From Streptomyces sp. Edi4 (GTDB lineage: Bacteria > Actinomycetota > Actinomycetes > Streptomycetales > Streptomycetaceae): a DNA stretch of 64,000 nucleotides. Of this stretch, positions 1 to 8,045 are shown piece after piece. Location: positions 806,001 through 870,000 of the forward strand of contig NZ_JBEJGY010000004.1 of the NCBI RefSeq assembly GCF_040253615.1, in the 5' to 3' direction. A program made the position numbers and the translations under genes. Position 1 is the stretch's first letter; every line of letters begins with the position of its first letter. Under the pieces are notes generated by a model that ran no database searches, had not been told where the DNA came from, and saw only the letters and a list, made by a program, of their open reading frames with translations.

Positions 1-465
1 CACGTAATGTGTATGGGAGTTGACGCTCCGCCCGGCGTGGTGCGGATTCCGTACGTCGGCGTCCAGAATCCATCTGTACAGGGCCCCCGGGCGCTGCGAG
101 GGTAAGGACGTACCGGACGGGGGCCCTCCTGAACGCCTGGGCGGGACCGCCCGATCCATCCGCACGGCACGCACCACCACATACTCCCGGTGGGCAGGCG
201 CATCCGGCAGGGCGACCGCGGGAGTTCCAGGCCGGCCTCGCCGCCACCGGGGAGGCGCCCGGCGAGGGGGTACGGCCGCCCCCTGGTACTCCCCCCATCA
301 GGGAGCCGCCCCTCGCCGGGTCCGCTGCCGTACGCCCCTCACGTGAGCGGTCTGCGCCGGGGCGGTCTACGCGCCGGGGCGCGCGCGGGGGTTCGGGAAA
401 TCCGAACCCCCCGCGCGGGGGGCTCCACGATGGTGTGGAGGCGGCCGCTGAGCCAGCCTTGACTC
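1..465. other. Leading non-coding stretch
   Basis: I see no convincing gene in the first 465 bases; open frames here lack recognisable domains. The one clear element is a strong hairpin at 383-416, listed separately, which probably ends transcription of a gene lying before the window. Confidence 0.5.
383..416. terminator. Strong GC-rich hairpin
   Basis: A ten-base-pair stem (387-396 with 402-411) encloses a GAAAT loop and continues after a one-base bulge with four more pairs. There is no U-tract, which is common for Streptomyces terminators. It sits 50 bases before the esterase gene, so it could equally shape that gene's leader. Confidence 0.5.
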
Positions 466-1713
466 ATGACCAGTTCACTCTCCCGCAAGGCATTCCTGTC
501 CGCCGTCGCACTGACCGCCGCCGCGTGCCTGGGCTGCGTCGCTCCGGCTGTCAGTGGGGCCCCGTCGTCGGCGCGGGCGCGGGTGACACTGCCCGCGCCA
601 ACGGGACCGTATCCGGTCGGCACGACAGCACTGCACCTCACCGATGACAGCCGCCCCGACCCGTGGGTGGGCTCGCGTCCCCACCGGGAGCTGATGGTGA
701 GTGTCCGCTACCCCGCACGTAATGTCGCCGGCCATTCAAGGGCGCCGCAGATGTCGCCGGGCGAGGCGGCCGGGTTCGACGCGCTGAACAATCTCACGGA
801 CATACCGAAGGGCCGGGTCGACTGGGCGGTCACGCGAAGCCATGCGTTTGAGGGGGCGCCGATCGCGGCGCACGGCGCACACGGTTTCCCCGTGGTGCTG
901 TACTCGCCAGGCGCCGCGGATCCACGGAGCCTGGGCACGACCCTGTGCGACGATCTCGCGTCACGGGGTTATGTGGTGGTGATGATCGACCACACCTACG
1001 ACGCGACGGCGGTCGAGTTCCCGGGCGGGCGCGTGGAGAAGTCCGTGCTGCCGCGGGAGTTCGACAAGGCGGCCAACGGCGGCGACGAGCAGGTCACCGC
1101 GCTGTTGAAGAAGACCATGGCGGTGCGCGTGGCGGACACGCGGTTCGTACTGGACCAGCTGGGGCAGCTGCCCGGTCAGCTGCGCGGGGCGCTCGACCTC
1201 GCCACCGTGGGGATGTTCGGGCAGTCCGCAGGCGGGTTCACGGCCGCGCAGAGCCTGCACGACGACCGGCGCATCAAGGCGGCGGCCGACCTGGACGGTG
1301 TCCTTGGTTACACCCAGCGCGACGACGACCCGGCGAACCCGTCCTCGGTCGGAGTGGACGGCGTCGACCGGCCCCTGCTGCTGATGGGCAAGGAGGGGGA
1401 CAATCACCACACGGTCGCGTCCTGGGACGCGGCGTGGCGGCACAGCAGCGGGTGGCTGAGGGACCTGACTCTCACCGGCGCCGAGCATGCGAGCTATACC
1501 GACCTCCAGTCCGAAATACCGCAGCTGGCCGTCCCGTTGGGGCTTTCCGGGAAGACCGTCGCCGCCAACATGGGCACCGTTGAGCCGGGGCATTCGGTGG
1601 CCGCGCAGGAGGCATATGTGTCGGCCTTCTTCGACCGCTGGCTGAGGGGCCGGGACCGCCCTCTGCTCGACGGTCCCTCCGAGCGCTTCCCGCAGGTGCG
1701 GTTCGTGAAGTGA
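466..1713 (+). CDS. Secreted PAF-acetylhydrolase-like alpha/beta hydrolase
   Basis: A 415-residue serine esterase/lipase of the platelet-activating-factor acetylhydrolase-like group. The N-terminus is a signal peptide with a hydrophobic stretch ending in a possible lipobox (ACLGC), so the protein may be a lipoprotein or exported. The nucleophile elbow GQSAGG is near residue 252 and the likely catalytic His lies in GAEHASY near residue 340. An LYSPG segment before the elbow fits the oxyanion-hole region. It is a single gene with no operon partner; the next gene on this strand begins about 300 bases later. Family assignment is good, the substrate unknown. Confidence 0.8.
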   Translation: MTSSLSRKAFLSAVALTAAACLGCVAPAVSGAPSSARARVTLPAPTGPYPVGTTALHLTDDSRPDPWVGSRPHRELMVSVRYPARNVAGHSRAPQMSPGEAAGFDALNNLTDIPKGRVDWAVTRSHAFEGAPIAAHGAHGFPVVLYSPGAADPRSLGTTLCDDLASRGYVVVMIDHTYDATAVEFPGGRVEKSVLPREFDKAANGGDEQVTALLKKTMAVRVADTRFVLDQLGQLPGQLRGALDLATVGMFGQSAGGFTAAQSLHDDRRIKAAADLDGVLGYTQRDDDPANPSSVGVDGVDRPLLLMGKEGDNHHTVASWDAAWRHSSGWLRDLTLTGAEHASYTDLQSEIPQLAVPLGLSGKTVAANMGTVEPGHSVAAQEAYVSAFFDRWLRGRDRPLLDGPSERFPQVRFVK

Positions 1714-1914
1714 CCAGAGGCGCGGGGCCTGGGGGCGAGCGCAATTCGGATGCGGACCGGCCGCCCGCCGCAGTACCGTGGTGGGCATGAAGGTCATCAT
1801 CTGTATCGGCGCCTCGACCGCGCGAGCGACCAGCTCGCCGGTTGCCGCCGCCTGACCTCACCCCCCTCCCCCGGCGACCGGAAACGGCCCGTCGGTGGAT
1901 GGTCGGATTCTCCT

Positions 1915-1958
1915 TGTGGATCCCTGTCACGCATCCTGTGGATCCCTGTCACGCATCC
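1915..1958. repeat. Perfect 22-bp tandem duplication
   Basis: Bases 1915-1936 are repeated exactly at 1937-1958. Each unit contains GGATCCCTGTCACGC. The repeat ends 49 bases before the start codon of the AlaRS-like gene, so it lies in its promoter or leader. Confidence 0.9.
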
Positions 1959-2007
1959 CCTGCCGCGGTGCCGCTCCCGGCCGCCCCGCACCAAAGGATC
2001 CGCGGAC

Positions 2008-3183
2008 ATGGACACCGAGCGCGTCATCGCCACCTTCGTCGAGTACTTCCAGGACCGGGGCCACCGGCGCGTCACGGGATCGAACCTGCTGCCGCCTCCG
2101 CAAGACCCCGTGCTGTTCACCACCTCCGGCATGCATCCGCTCACCCCGTACCTGGAGGGCCGCTCCCACCCGTCCGGCGGGCGACTGGTCAATGTGCAGC
2201 GCTGTCTGCGCACCACCGATCTGGACGAGGTGGGCGACACCACGCATCTGACGGTCTTCGAGATGCTGGGCACCTGGTCGCTCGGCGACTACGACGGCTC
2301 GCAAAGCATCGCCTGGGGCCACGACCTGCTCGTCGACGGCTTCGGCGTGGACCCGAAGCTGCTGCACGCCACGGTCTTCGGCGGAGACCAGGACGCCGGC
2401 CCCGACACCGCTTCCCTGCGGACCTGGGAGGAGCGCGGGGTGCCGGTCGAGCTGACCACGCGGGAGAACTGGTGGTCCAACGGGCCGTCCGGTCCCTGCG
2501 GGCCCGACTCGGAGATCTTCATCTGGACGGGAGACACCCCGCCCCGGTCGACACCGACGGGCGACGAGCGATGGGTGGAGGTGTGGAACCACGTGATGAT
2601 GCGCTACCGGCGCGGTGAGGACGGCGCCCTCGGCCCCCTGCCGCGGCCGAACGTCGACACCGGTCTCGGCCTGGAACGGCTCGCCGCCGTCCTCCAGGGC
2701 AAGAGGTCGGTCTTCGAGATCGATCTGTTCGAGCCGTGGATGCGTACGGTGCCTTCGCTGTGGCCGCTGGAGGAACCGCCGCTGCGTCTGGTGGTCGACC
2801 ATGTGCGGTCGGCCATCGTGGTGATCGGCGACGGCGTGCCGCCGTCCAACACCGGGCGCGGGTACGTCCTGCGCCGGCTGATCCGGCGAGTGCTCACCAC
2901 GCTGTGGGAGGCCGATTCCTCCCGGACACTCGGGGATCTGCCCGGGGAGCTGTTCCAGCACACGCTCGGCCACTTCGGTCAGAGCCGCCTTCCGGGCGAG
3001 GTCCGTGAGGTGCTGCTCGACGAGGAGCGGCGCTTCACCCGGCTCCTGGAGCGGGGCAGGCGCGTCCTGTCCCAGCCCCGTTTCTCCCACGGCCTCGACG
3101 AGGAGGACTACCACTATCTGCACGACACCCACGGCCTGCCCCGCGACCTGGTGCGCGGCCTTCGCGGGGGTTCGTCGGGGTGA
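2008..3183 (+). CDS. Stand-alone alanyl-tRNA synthetase catalytic core
   Basis: A 391-residue protein matching only the N-terminal half of alanyl-tRNA synthetase; a full AlaRS has about 880 residues. The class II aminoacylation core is recognisable: FTTSGM near the start, a motif-2 region (VQRCLRTTD, then FEMLGTWSLGDY), a motif-3-like DTGLGLERLAAVLQGK, and RGYVLRRLIRRVL, which marks the tRNA-binding middle domain. The editing domain and C-Ala domain are absent; the frame stops cleanly after LPRDLVRGL. The ATG at 2008 is chosen because similarity begins there; longer upstream starts run through a tandem repeat. It probably activates alanine or a related amino acid. It could charge tRNA for a tRNA-dependent enzyme, or be a paralogue with another acceptor. 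Confidence 0.8.
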   Translation: MDTERVIATFVEYFQDRGHRRVTGSNLLPPPQDPVLFTTSGMHPLTPYLEGRSHPSGGRLVNVQRCLRTTDLDEVGDTTHLTVFEMLGTWSLGDYDGSQSIAWGHDLLVDGFGVDPKLLHATVFGGDQDAGPDTASLRTWEERGVPVELTTRENWWSNGPSGPCGPDSEIFIWTGDTPPRSTPTGDERWVEVWNHVMMRYRRGEDGALGPLPRPNVDTGLGLERLAAVLQGKRSVFEIDLFEPWMRTVPSLWPLEEPPLRLVVDHVRSAIVVIGDGVPPSNTGRGYVLRRLIRRVLTTLWEADSSRTLGDLPGELFQHTLGHFGQSRLPGEVREVLLDEERRFTRLLERGRRVLSQPRFSHGLDEEDYHYLHDTHGLPRDLVRGLRGGSSG

Positions 3184-3198
3184 GGCCGGGCACCGGTT

Positions 3199-3223
3199 GG
3201 CGGGGCGCGCGGGGCGCCCCGCC
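3199..3223. terminator. Hairpin after AlaRS-like gene
   Basis: A perfect ten-base-pair stem (3199-3208 with 3214-3223) with a five-base loop, 15 bases after the AlaRS-like stop codon and before the YciO gene. It probably terminates or attenuates transcription between the two. Confidence 0.55.
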
Positions 3224-3268
3224 CCCGGTGGGCGGGGCGCCCAGCTGCCGGGACCTTAGACTCGGCGG

Positions 3269-3889
3269 ATGGCAAAGTACTTCGACGTGCACCCCGACAA
3301 CCCTCAGCGGCGCACCATCAGCAGTGTGGCGGACAGCATCCGTTCCGGCGCGCTCGTCGCCTACCCGACCGACTCCTGCTATGCGTTGGGCTGCCAGCTG
3401 GGCAGCCGCGACGGCATCAACCGGATCCGGTCGATCCGCGCCCTGGACGACCGCCATCACTTCACTCTGGTGTGCCAGAACTTTGCCCAGCTGGGTCAGT
3501 TCGTGCAGATCGACAATGACGTGTTCCGCGCGATCAAGGCGGCCACGCCCGGCAGTTACACGTTCATCCTGCCCGCGACCCGGGAGGTGCCGCGTCAGCT
3601 GCTGCACCCGAAGAAGAAGACCGTCGGCGTGCGGATCCCCGACCACGCCGTGGCTCAGGCCCTCCTGGAGGAGCTGGGCGAGCCCCTGCTCTCCAGCACC
3701 CTGCTGCTGCCCGACGAGGACGAGCCGATGACGCAGGGCTGGGAGATCAAGGAGCGTCTTGAGCACGTGGTGGACGCCGTCCTCGACTCCGGTGACTGCG
3801 GTACCGAGCCGACCACGGTGCTCGACTTCTCCAGCGGCGAGCTGGAGATCGTACGCCGGGGAGCGGGCGACACCTCCCGCTTCGAGTAG
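3269..3889 (+). CDS. YciO/YrdC/Sua5-family protein
   Basis: A 206-residue protein of the Sua5-YciO-YrdC superfamily, whose best-known members make threonylcarbamoyl-adenylate for t6A modification of tRNA. Seen: the family's opening pattern (GALVAYPTDSCYALGC near residue 30), IRSIRALDDRHHFTLVC, and a VGVRIPDH segment. The length and the long C-terminal tail fit the YciO branch rather than true Sua5, which carries an extra domain. It follows the AlaRS-like gene by 85 bases on the same strand. Both are tRNA-related by family, so a shared role is possible, though a hairpin separates them. The exact reaction is not settled for YciO proteins. Confidence 0.85.
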   Translation: MAKYFDVHPDNPQRRTISSVADSIRSGALVAYPTDSCYALGCQLGSRDGINRIRSIRALDDRHHFTLVCQNFAQLGQFVQIDNDVFRAIKAATPGSYTFILPATREVPRQLLHPKKKTVGVRIPDHAVAQALLEELGEPLLSSTLLLPDEDEPMTQGWEIKERLEHVVDAVLDSGDCGTEPTTVLDFSSGELEIVRRGAGDTSRFE

Positions 3890-3903
3890 CCGCGTGCCCG
3901 GTG

Positions 3904-4122
3904 TCAGTCGCGGCGGGGTCCGATGACGCCGCTCGCGTCGGACACCGTGATCGCCTGGGCGGGACAGGCGTCGGCGATGTCCAGAAGCAGCTCGTCCGGT
4001 TCCACGCCGTCCGGCAGCACCCGCGCGTGCCCGCCGTCCAGCGCGAACACCTCGGGGGCCGCTCCCGCGCACATGCCCGAGGCCAGACACAGCTGCGGAT
4101 CCACGCGTACGGTCCAGGTCAT
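3904..4122 (-). CDS. Three-cysteine ferredoxin, P450 partner 1
   Basis: A 72-residue ferredoxin with cysteines at 12, 18 and 53 (CLASGMC and later CP). This is the pattern of the single-cluster [3Fe-4S] ferredoxins that supply electrons to actinobacterial P450s. The ATG at 4122 begins five bases after the stop of the P450 gene, so the two are surely co-transcribed. The gene ends convergent with, and 14 bases from, the YciO gene. Confidence 0.92.
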   Translation of the reverse strand: MTWTVRVDPQLCLASGMCAGAAPEVFALDGGHARVLPDGVEPDELLLDIADACPAQAITVSDASGVIGPRRD

Positions 4123-4127
4123 GGCGC

Positions 4128-5318
4128 TCACCACGCGACCGGCATGACACGCGGCCCACGGACCAGCATCTCTGACTTCCAGGTCACGTCGCCGGCCAGT
4201 TTCAGGCCGGGGAAGCGGGTGATGAGGGCGCTCAGCGCCTCCTGGAGTTCCAGCCGGGCCAGCGGTGCGCCGAGGCAGTGGTGCACTCCGTGGCCGAAAC
4301 CGAGGTGCTGGTTGCCGTCCCGGGTGATGTCGAGCACGCCGGGGGCGCTGAACCGCAGCGCGTCGCGGTTGGCGGCGCCGGCGGCGACCAGGACCGGGGT
4401 GCCGGCCCGCACCAGGGTGCCGCCCACTTCGATGTCCTCGGTGGCATAGCGGGCCTGGCCCGCGCCGCTTCCCAGGGGGACGAAGCGCAACAGCTCCTCC
4501 ACGGCGTTCACGACGAGTTCGGGCCGGGCCCGCAGCCGCGCCAGCTGTTCGGGGTTCTCCAGCAGGGTGAGGGCGAAGTTGGGGATCTGGGAGGCGGTGG
4601 TCTCGTGGCCCGCCACCAGGATCGTCACGCACAGATCGACGAGTTCGAGCTCCGAGAGGCGGTCGCGGCCGTCGCGCGCCTCGATGAGCGCCGTCATCAG
4701 GTCGTCCTGAGGATCCTCGCGGTGCACGGCGATCAACTCGCGCATATAGGCGCGCAGTTCCTCCCGGTTGGCCTCGAACTCCTCCGCCGTCAGGGAGCTC
4801 GTCGACAGGGCCGCGTCGCTCCAGACCCGGAAGCGGGGGCGGTCCTCGGTGGGCACGCCGAGCAGTTGACAGATCACCGCCACCGGCAGGGGCAGCGCGT
4901 AGGTGTCCACCAGGTCGGCGGGTGGACCCGCCTCCTCCAGGTCGTCGAGCAGGCTGGTGATGAGTTCGCGGACCTGGGGGCGGAGCTTTTCGACTTGGCG
5001 GACGGTGAACGCCCGCGCCACCAGGGAGCGCAGCCGGGTGTGGTCGGGCGGGTCCATGCCGAGGATCCCGCTGACGGTACGCCCCTCGGACTGGCGGGGC
5101 TCGTCGTGCAGGGCGGCCTCGGCGCGGCTGAAGCGCTGGTCGCCGAGGACGAGCCGGGCGTCGGCGTAGCGGGTGACGAGCCAGGCCGGCTCGCCGTACG
5201 GCAGCTGGACCCTCAACAGGCCGGGCAGTTCGCGGGCGCGCTCGTACGCGTCGGCGAGCTGGAGTCCGTCGGCGGTGTTGAAGGGATAGGCGAGGGGTGT
5301 GATGTCGGCTGTCGTCAC
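4128..5318 (-). CDS. Cytochrome P450 (cassette 1)
   Basis: A 396-residue soluble bacterial P450 mono-oxygenase. The I-helix oxygen-activation motif AGHETT is at 236-241, the K-helix E-x-x-R (EELLR) at 274-278, and the heme-ligating Cys348 in FGHGVHHCLG. The N-terminal sequence and length fit the CYP107-like actinobacterial group, but the subfamily cannot be set by eye. It is the first gene of a two-gene operon with the ferredoxin at 3904. It diverges from a TetR regulator at 5430, and a perfect palindrome (5333-5350) sits 15 bases before its start codon. The substrate is unknown. Confidence 0.93.
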   Translation of the reverse strand: MTTADITPLAYPFNTADGLQLADAYERARELPGLLRVQLPYGEPAWLVTRYADARLVLGDQRFSRAEAALHDEPRQSEGRTVSGILGMDPPDHTRLRSLVARAFTVRQVEKLRPQVRELITSLLDDLEEAGPPADLVDTYALPLPVAVICQLLGVPTEDRPRFRVWSDAALSTSSLTAEEFEANREELRAYMRELIAVHREDPQDDLMTALIEARDGRDRLSELELVDLCVTILVAGHETTASQIPNFALTLLENPEQLARLRARPELVVNAVEELLRFVPLGSGAGQARYATEDIEVGGTLVRAGTPVLVAAGAANRDALRFSAPGVLDITRDGNQHLGFGHGVHHCLGAPLARLELQEALSALITRFPGLKLAGDVTWKSEMLVRGPRVMPVAW

Positions 5319-5332
5319 TGTGGCCTCCCAGA

Positions 5333-5350
5333 TGTAAGCAGCTGCTTACA
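5333..5350. promoter_or_regulatory. 18-bp perfect palindrome, likely TetR operator
   Basis: TGTAAGCAGCTGCTTACA is a perfect palindrome between the divergent P450 and TetR genes, 15 bases from the P450 start. Its position and symmetry fit the operator of the adjacent TetR protein. Binding is inferred. Confidence 0.75.
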
Positions 5351-5429
5351 ACGGTAGGGCCGGCCCTCCGGGCGGTCAACGGCGCATTGTGGCCGTTATC
5401 CTGACGGGCCGTCTGAGAGGAATGTCCCC

Positions 5430-6026
5430 ATGGATCAAGCCCCCGGCCCGGCCACCGGCGAGCGCCGCCGCGACGCCGGAGCCACCCGGCGCCGACTGCT
5501 CGACGCCGCCCGCGATCTGTTCGCGGAGCGCGGCTACGAAGGGGTGACCGTCCGCGAGATCGCCGAGCGGGCCGGGGCCAACCAGGCCCTGCTGTTCCGT
5601 TACTTCGGGTCCAAGCAGGGGCTGCTCACGGAGGTCGTCGCCCGGGGCGGCCTGGAACAACTGCGTGCCACGCCACCGGAAGAGCTCTTCGAGACGGCCC
5701 TGCGCTCGATGCTGTCCAGCAGCGCGGCCGGCTCGGCCGACCGCTCGCTCGAGGTGTATCTGCGCTCCATCGGCCGGGGCGACGAGGCGACCGGGACGCT
5801 GCGGGAGCTGGGCGAGCAGTATCAGAGCGCCCTGGCCGCGCTCTCGGGCGCCAAGGACGGGGCCCTGCGCGCCGATCTGGCCATGGCCTGGCTGCTCGGC
5901 ATCGGGCTCATGCGGACGGTCGTGGCCCGGGAGCCGCTGGCGAGCGCCGACCCGGACACCGTCTGCCGCCTCGTGGTGGACACGCTTGACCATCTCTGGG
6001 CAAACCCCGAGGAGGGGTCGGCCTAG
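5430..6026 (+). CDS. TetR-family regulator (cassette 1)
   Basis: A 198-residue TetR/AcrR-type repressor. The N-terminal helix-turn-helix is clear: RLLDAARDLFAERGYEGV, then VREIAERAGANQALLFRYFGSK, typical of residues 20-70 in the family. The C-terminal ligand-binding half is unspecific in sequence, as usual. It is divergent from the P450/ferredoxin operon and probably represses it through the palindrome at 5333-5350; its inducer is presumably the P450 substrate or a related compound. Confidence 0.9.
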   Translation: MDQAPGPATGERRRDAGATRRRLLDAARDLFAERGYEGVTVREIAERAGANQALLFRYFGSKQGLLTEVVARGGLEQLRATPPEELFETALRSMLSSSAAGSADRSLEVYLRSIGRGDEATGTLRELGEQYQSALAALSGAKDGALRADLAMAWLLGIGLMRTVVAREPLASADPDTVCRLVVDTLDHLWANPEEGSA

Positions 6027-6096
6027 CGGGGCCGTAGGTGGTCAACCCCCTTGCTGTTGGGGGTGGTTACTTCGGTGCGCCACGGCGGCACGCGGT

Positions 6097-6191
6097 CCGG
6101 GCTGGGCCGGGGCCGAGCTGGCCCGAGCCGGGGCCGGGCCAGGCTGGGCTGGGCCGAGCTGGGCCGGGGCGGGCCGGGCCAAGCTGGGCTG
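6097..6191. repeat. Degenerate GGGCTGGGCC repeat tract, left
   Basis: About 95 bases made of short variants of GGGCYGGGCC and GGGCCRRGCTGGGC, ending directly at the ABC-exporter fragment. The 14-base string GGGCCAAGCTGGGC occurs here at 6176-6189 and twice more beyond the fragment. The tract is rich in GGG runs. Confidence 0.85.
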
Positions 6192-6326
6192 GACATCTCC
6201 CTGTTCGAGGGCACGGTCAGGGACAACCTGACGCTCTGGAACACCGGCATCCCCGACGACGACGTGATCGCGGCCCTGCGTGACGCCGCGCTCTTCGACA
6301 CGGTCGCCGCCCGGCCCGGCGGCATC
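6192..6326 (+). pseudogene. 45-codon fragment of ABC exporter ATPase
   Basis: This translates to an open stretch beginning DISLFEGTVRDNLTLW and ending AALFDTVAARPGGI. It matches the region just after the Q-loop of ABC exporter ATPase domains, and most closely, from memory, the peptidase or NHLP-type bacteriocin exporters. No Walker A, signature or Walker B motif and no membrane domain lie on either side; GGGCTGG-type repeats abut both edges. It therefore cannot encode a working protein. It is an orphan gene piece, presumably carried in or left behind by recombination. Confidence 0.75.
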
Positions 6327-6375
6327 GGGCCAAGCTGGGCCGGGCCAAGCTGGGCTGGGCTGGGCTGGGCGAGGG
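6327..6375. repeat. Degenerate GGGCTGGGCC repeat tract, right
   Basis: A continuation of the left tract: GGGCCAAGCTGGGC at 6327-6340 and again at 6342-6355, followed by GGGCT units. It starts directly after the ABC-exporter fragment. Confidence 0.85.
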
Positions 6376-6488
6376 CGAGGCGGCCCGGGCTGTGGCCCGG
6401 CCGGCAACCCCGGTCCGGCCCGGGGGCGGCGGCCGCGAGGCGGAGTGGGACGACGCCGCGCGGGACCGCGCCGGACCGGACCGTGCCG

Positions 6489-6680
6489 CTACTGCGTGAC
6501 CCGGACCGCGCCCGATGGGCAGAGGCTTCCGGCCTGGCGGGCCGCGGCCTGCTCCGCGCCTTCGGGTTCGGGCGTGATCACCTCGACGAGACCGTCGTCG
6601 TCCTGGTCGAAGACGCCGGGCGCGGTCAGCGCGCAGAGTCCGGCGCCGACGCAGACGTTCCGGTCGGCGATGACGCGCAT
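6489..6680 (-). CDS. Three-cysteine ferredoxin, P450 partner 2
   Basis: A 63-residue ferredoxin with Cys10, Cys16 (CVGAGLC) and Cys54 (LCPSGA), the [3Fe-4S] pattern of P450-linked ferredoxins such as the SoyB type. It begins 20 bases after the stop of the CYP105-like gene and is its likely redox partner. Confidence 0.92.
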   Translation of the reverse strand: MRVIADRNVCVGAGLCALTAPGVFDQDDDGLVEVITPEPEGAEQAAARQAGSLCPSGAVRVTQ

Positions 6681-6700
6681 GGCGCCACCTTTCTCCCCGG

Positions 6701-7930
6701 TCACCAGGTGACCGGGAGTTCGTTGACGCCCTGGATCGTCGAGCCCGGGCGCAGCGTCAGCCGCTCCACGGGCACCGCGAGGCGCAGGGTCGGTATCCGG
6801 TCGAACAGCGTGGTGAGGATGACCTCCAGTTCCAGGCGGGCCAGGTTCTGGCCCAGGCACTGGTGCACCCCGTACCCGAAGGACAGATGGTGGCGGGCCG
6901 AGCGACGCACGTCGAGCGTGTCCGGGTCCTCGAAGACCGAAGCGTCGCGGTTGGCAATGGAGTTGGTGACGATCACGCCTTCGCCCGCGCGGATCACCTG
7001 CCCGTCGATCTCGATGTCGGCGGTGGCCAGCCGCCCGCCCGCGATGTCGGCGATGGCCAGAACGCGCAGCAACTCCTCGACCGCTCCCGGCACCAGGGAC
7101 GGATCGGCCCGCAGGGCGGCGTGCTGGTCGGGGTGTTCGAGCAGGGTGATCACGCTGAGCGAGGTCATCGAGGCGGTGGTCTCATGGCCGGCGACGAGCA
7201 GCAGCAACGCGGAGGAGATCAGCTCCTCGCGGTCGATCCCGCCCTCCGCCAACTGGTGCGTGACCAGCTTGTTCAGAAGGCCGGGGCCGGGTTCGGACTG
7301 CATCTTGGCGATCAGTCCGTCCAGGTAGTGCTGGAGGTCGTCGCGCGCGGCGGACGCGCCCGCGACGTCCTCGGCCTGCAACAGACGCCGGCTCGCGTCC
7401 TGGAAGAAGTCGTGATCGGCGTAGGGCACACCGAGCAGTTGGCAGATCACCATCGAGGGGACGGGCAGCGCGAACTGACTGACCAGATCGGCGGGCGGAC
7501 CGGAGGCGAGCATGTCGTCGATGAAGCCGTGCACGATGCGCTCGATGTCGGGGCGCATGCCCTTGATGCGCTTGACGGTGAACTCGCTGATCATCATCCG
7601 CCGGCGCGGCCCGTGCTCGGGCGGGTCCATGCCGATGAAGGCCTGGCGGTTCTGCCGGATGGCCTTGAAGCGCGGGGAGGTGGCGGGAAAGTCGTCGTGT
7701 GTGCGGTCGGAGGACAGCCGGGGGTCGGCGAGCAGGGCGCGCGCCGTCTCGTGCTTGGTCACCACCCAGGCACGTCGGCCGTCGTAGAGCGTCACGGGGC
7801 GCAGCGAGTCCGGGGCGTCCCTCAACTGACGGTAGGTGGCAGGTAGTTGATAGGGACAGGTGCGGTCCGCCGGGAAGGCCGGAGCTTCGGGCGCGGGAAT
7901 GGTCGTGGTCTTCTCTGTCATCTCGGTCAT
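6701..7930 (-). CDS. CYP105-like cytochrome P450 (cassette 2)
   Basis: A 409-residue P450. AGHETT lies at 247-252, EELLR at 285-289, and heme-ligating Cys358 in FGYGVHQCLG. The N-terminal PAFPADRTCPY and the LYDGRRAWVVTKHE and DPRLSSDR segments are strongly like the CYP105 family of Streptomyces, which oxidises xenobiotics and secondary metabolites and is usually inducible. It forms an operon with the ferredoxin at 6489 and diverges from a TetR regulator at 8046. An inverted repeat (7957-7979) lies 26 bases before its start. Placement within CYP105D is a guess. Confidence 0.93.
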   Translation of the reverse strand: MTEMTEKTTTIPAPEAPAFPADRTCPYQLPATYRQLRDAPDSLRPVTLYDGRRAWVVTKHETARALLADPRLSSDRTHDDFPATSPRFKAIRQNRQAFIGMDPPEHGPRRRMMISEFTVKRIKGMRPDIERIVHGFIDDMLASGPPADLVSQFALPVPSMVICQLLGVPYADHDFFQDASRRLLQAEDVAGASAARDDLQHYLDGLIAKMQSEPGPGLLNKLVTHQLAEGGIDREELISSALLLLVAGHETTASMTSLSVITLLEHPDQHAALRADPSLVPGAVEELLRVLAIADIAGGRLATADIEIDGQVIRAGEGVIVTNSIANRDASVFEDPDTLDVRRSARHHLSFGYGVHQCLGQNLARLELEVILTTLFDRIPTLRLAVPVERLTLRPGSTIQGVNELPVTW

Positions 7931-7956
7931 CGAATCCCTCGAAACCTCAGACGCTT

Positions 7957-7979
7957 TTAAAGAACGGACAGTTCTCTAA
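7957..7979. promoter_or_regulatory. 9-5-9 inverted repeat, likely TetR operator
   Basis: TTAAAGAAC and GTTCTCTAA flank a five-base spacer with one mismatch between arms; the inner AGAAC/GTTCT is exact. It lies between the divergent P450 and TetR genes and is probably the operator of the TetR protein at 8046. Confidence 0.65.
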
Positions 7980-8045
7980 TCGGGAGGCTAGGCTGTCCCC
8001 CCTGGAGAACGCAACGGCCCCTATGGGACAGACGCGGGAGGCAAG

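Noticed and set aside
1750..2007. Longer start for the AlaRS-like protein (open frame from 1750)
   Set aside because: The added 86 residues cover the 22-bp tandem repeat and have no family similarity; homology begins exactly at the ATG at 2008.
6042..6407. Long open frames on both strands through the GGGCTGG repeats
   Set aside because: They encode only Pro/Ala/Gly/Trp repeats produced by the GC-rich units; only the 45-codon exporter fragment is recognisable.
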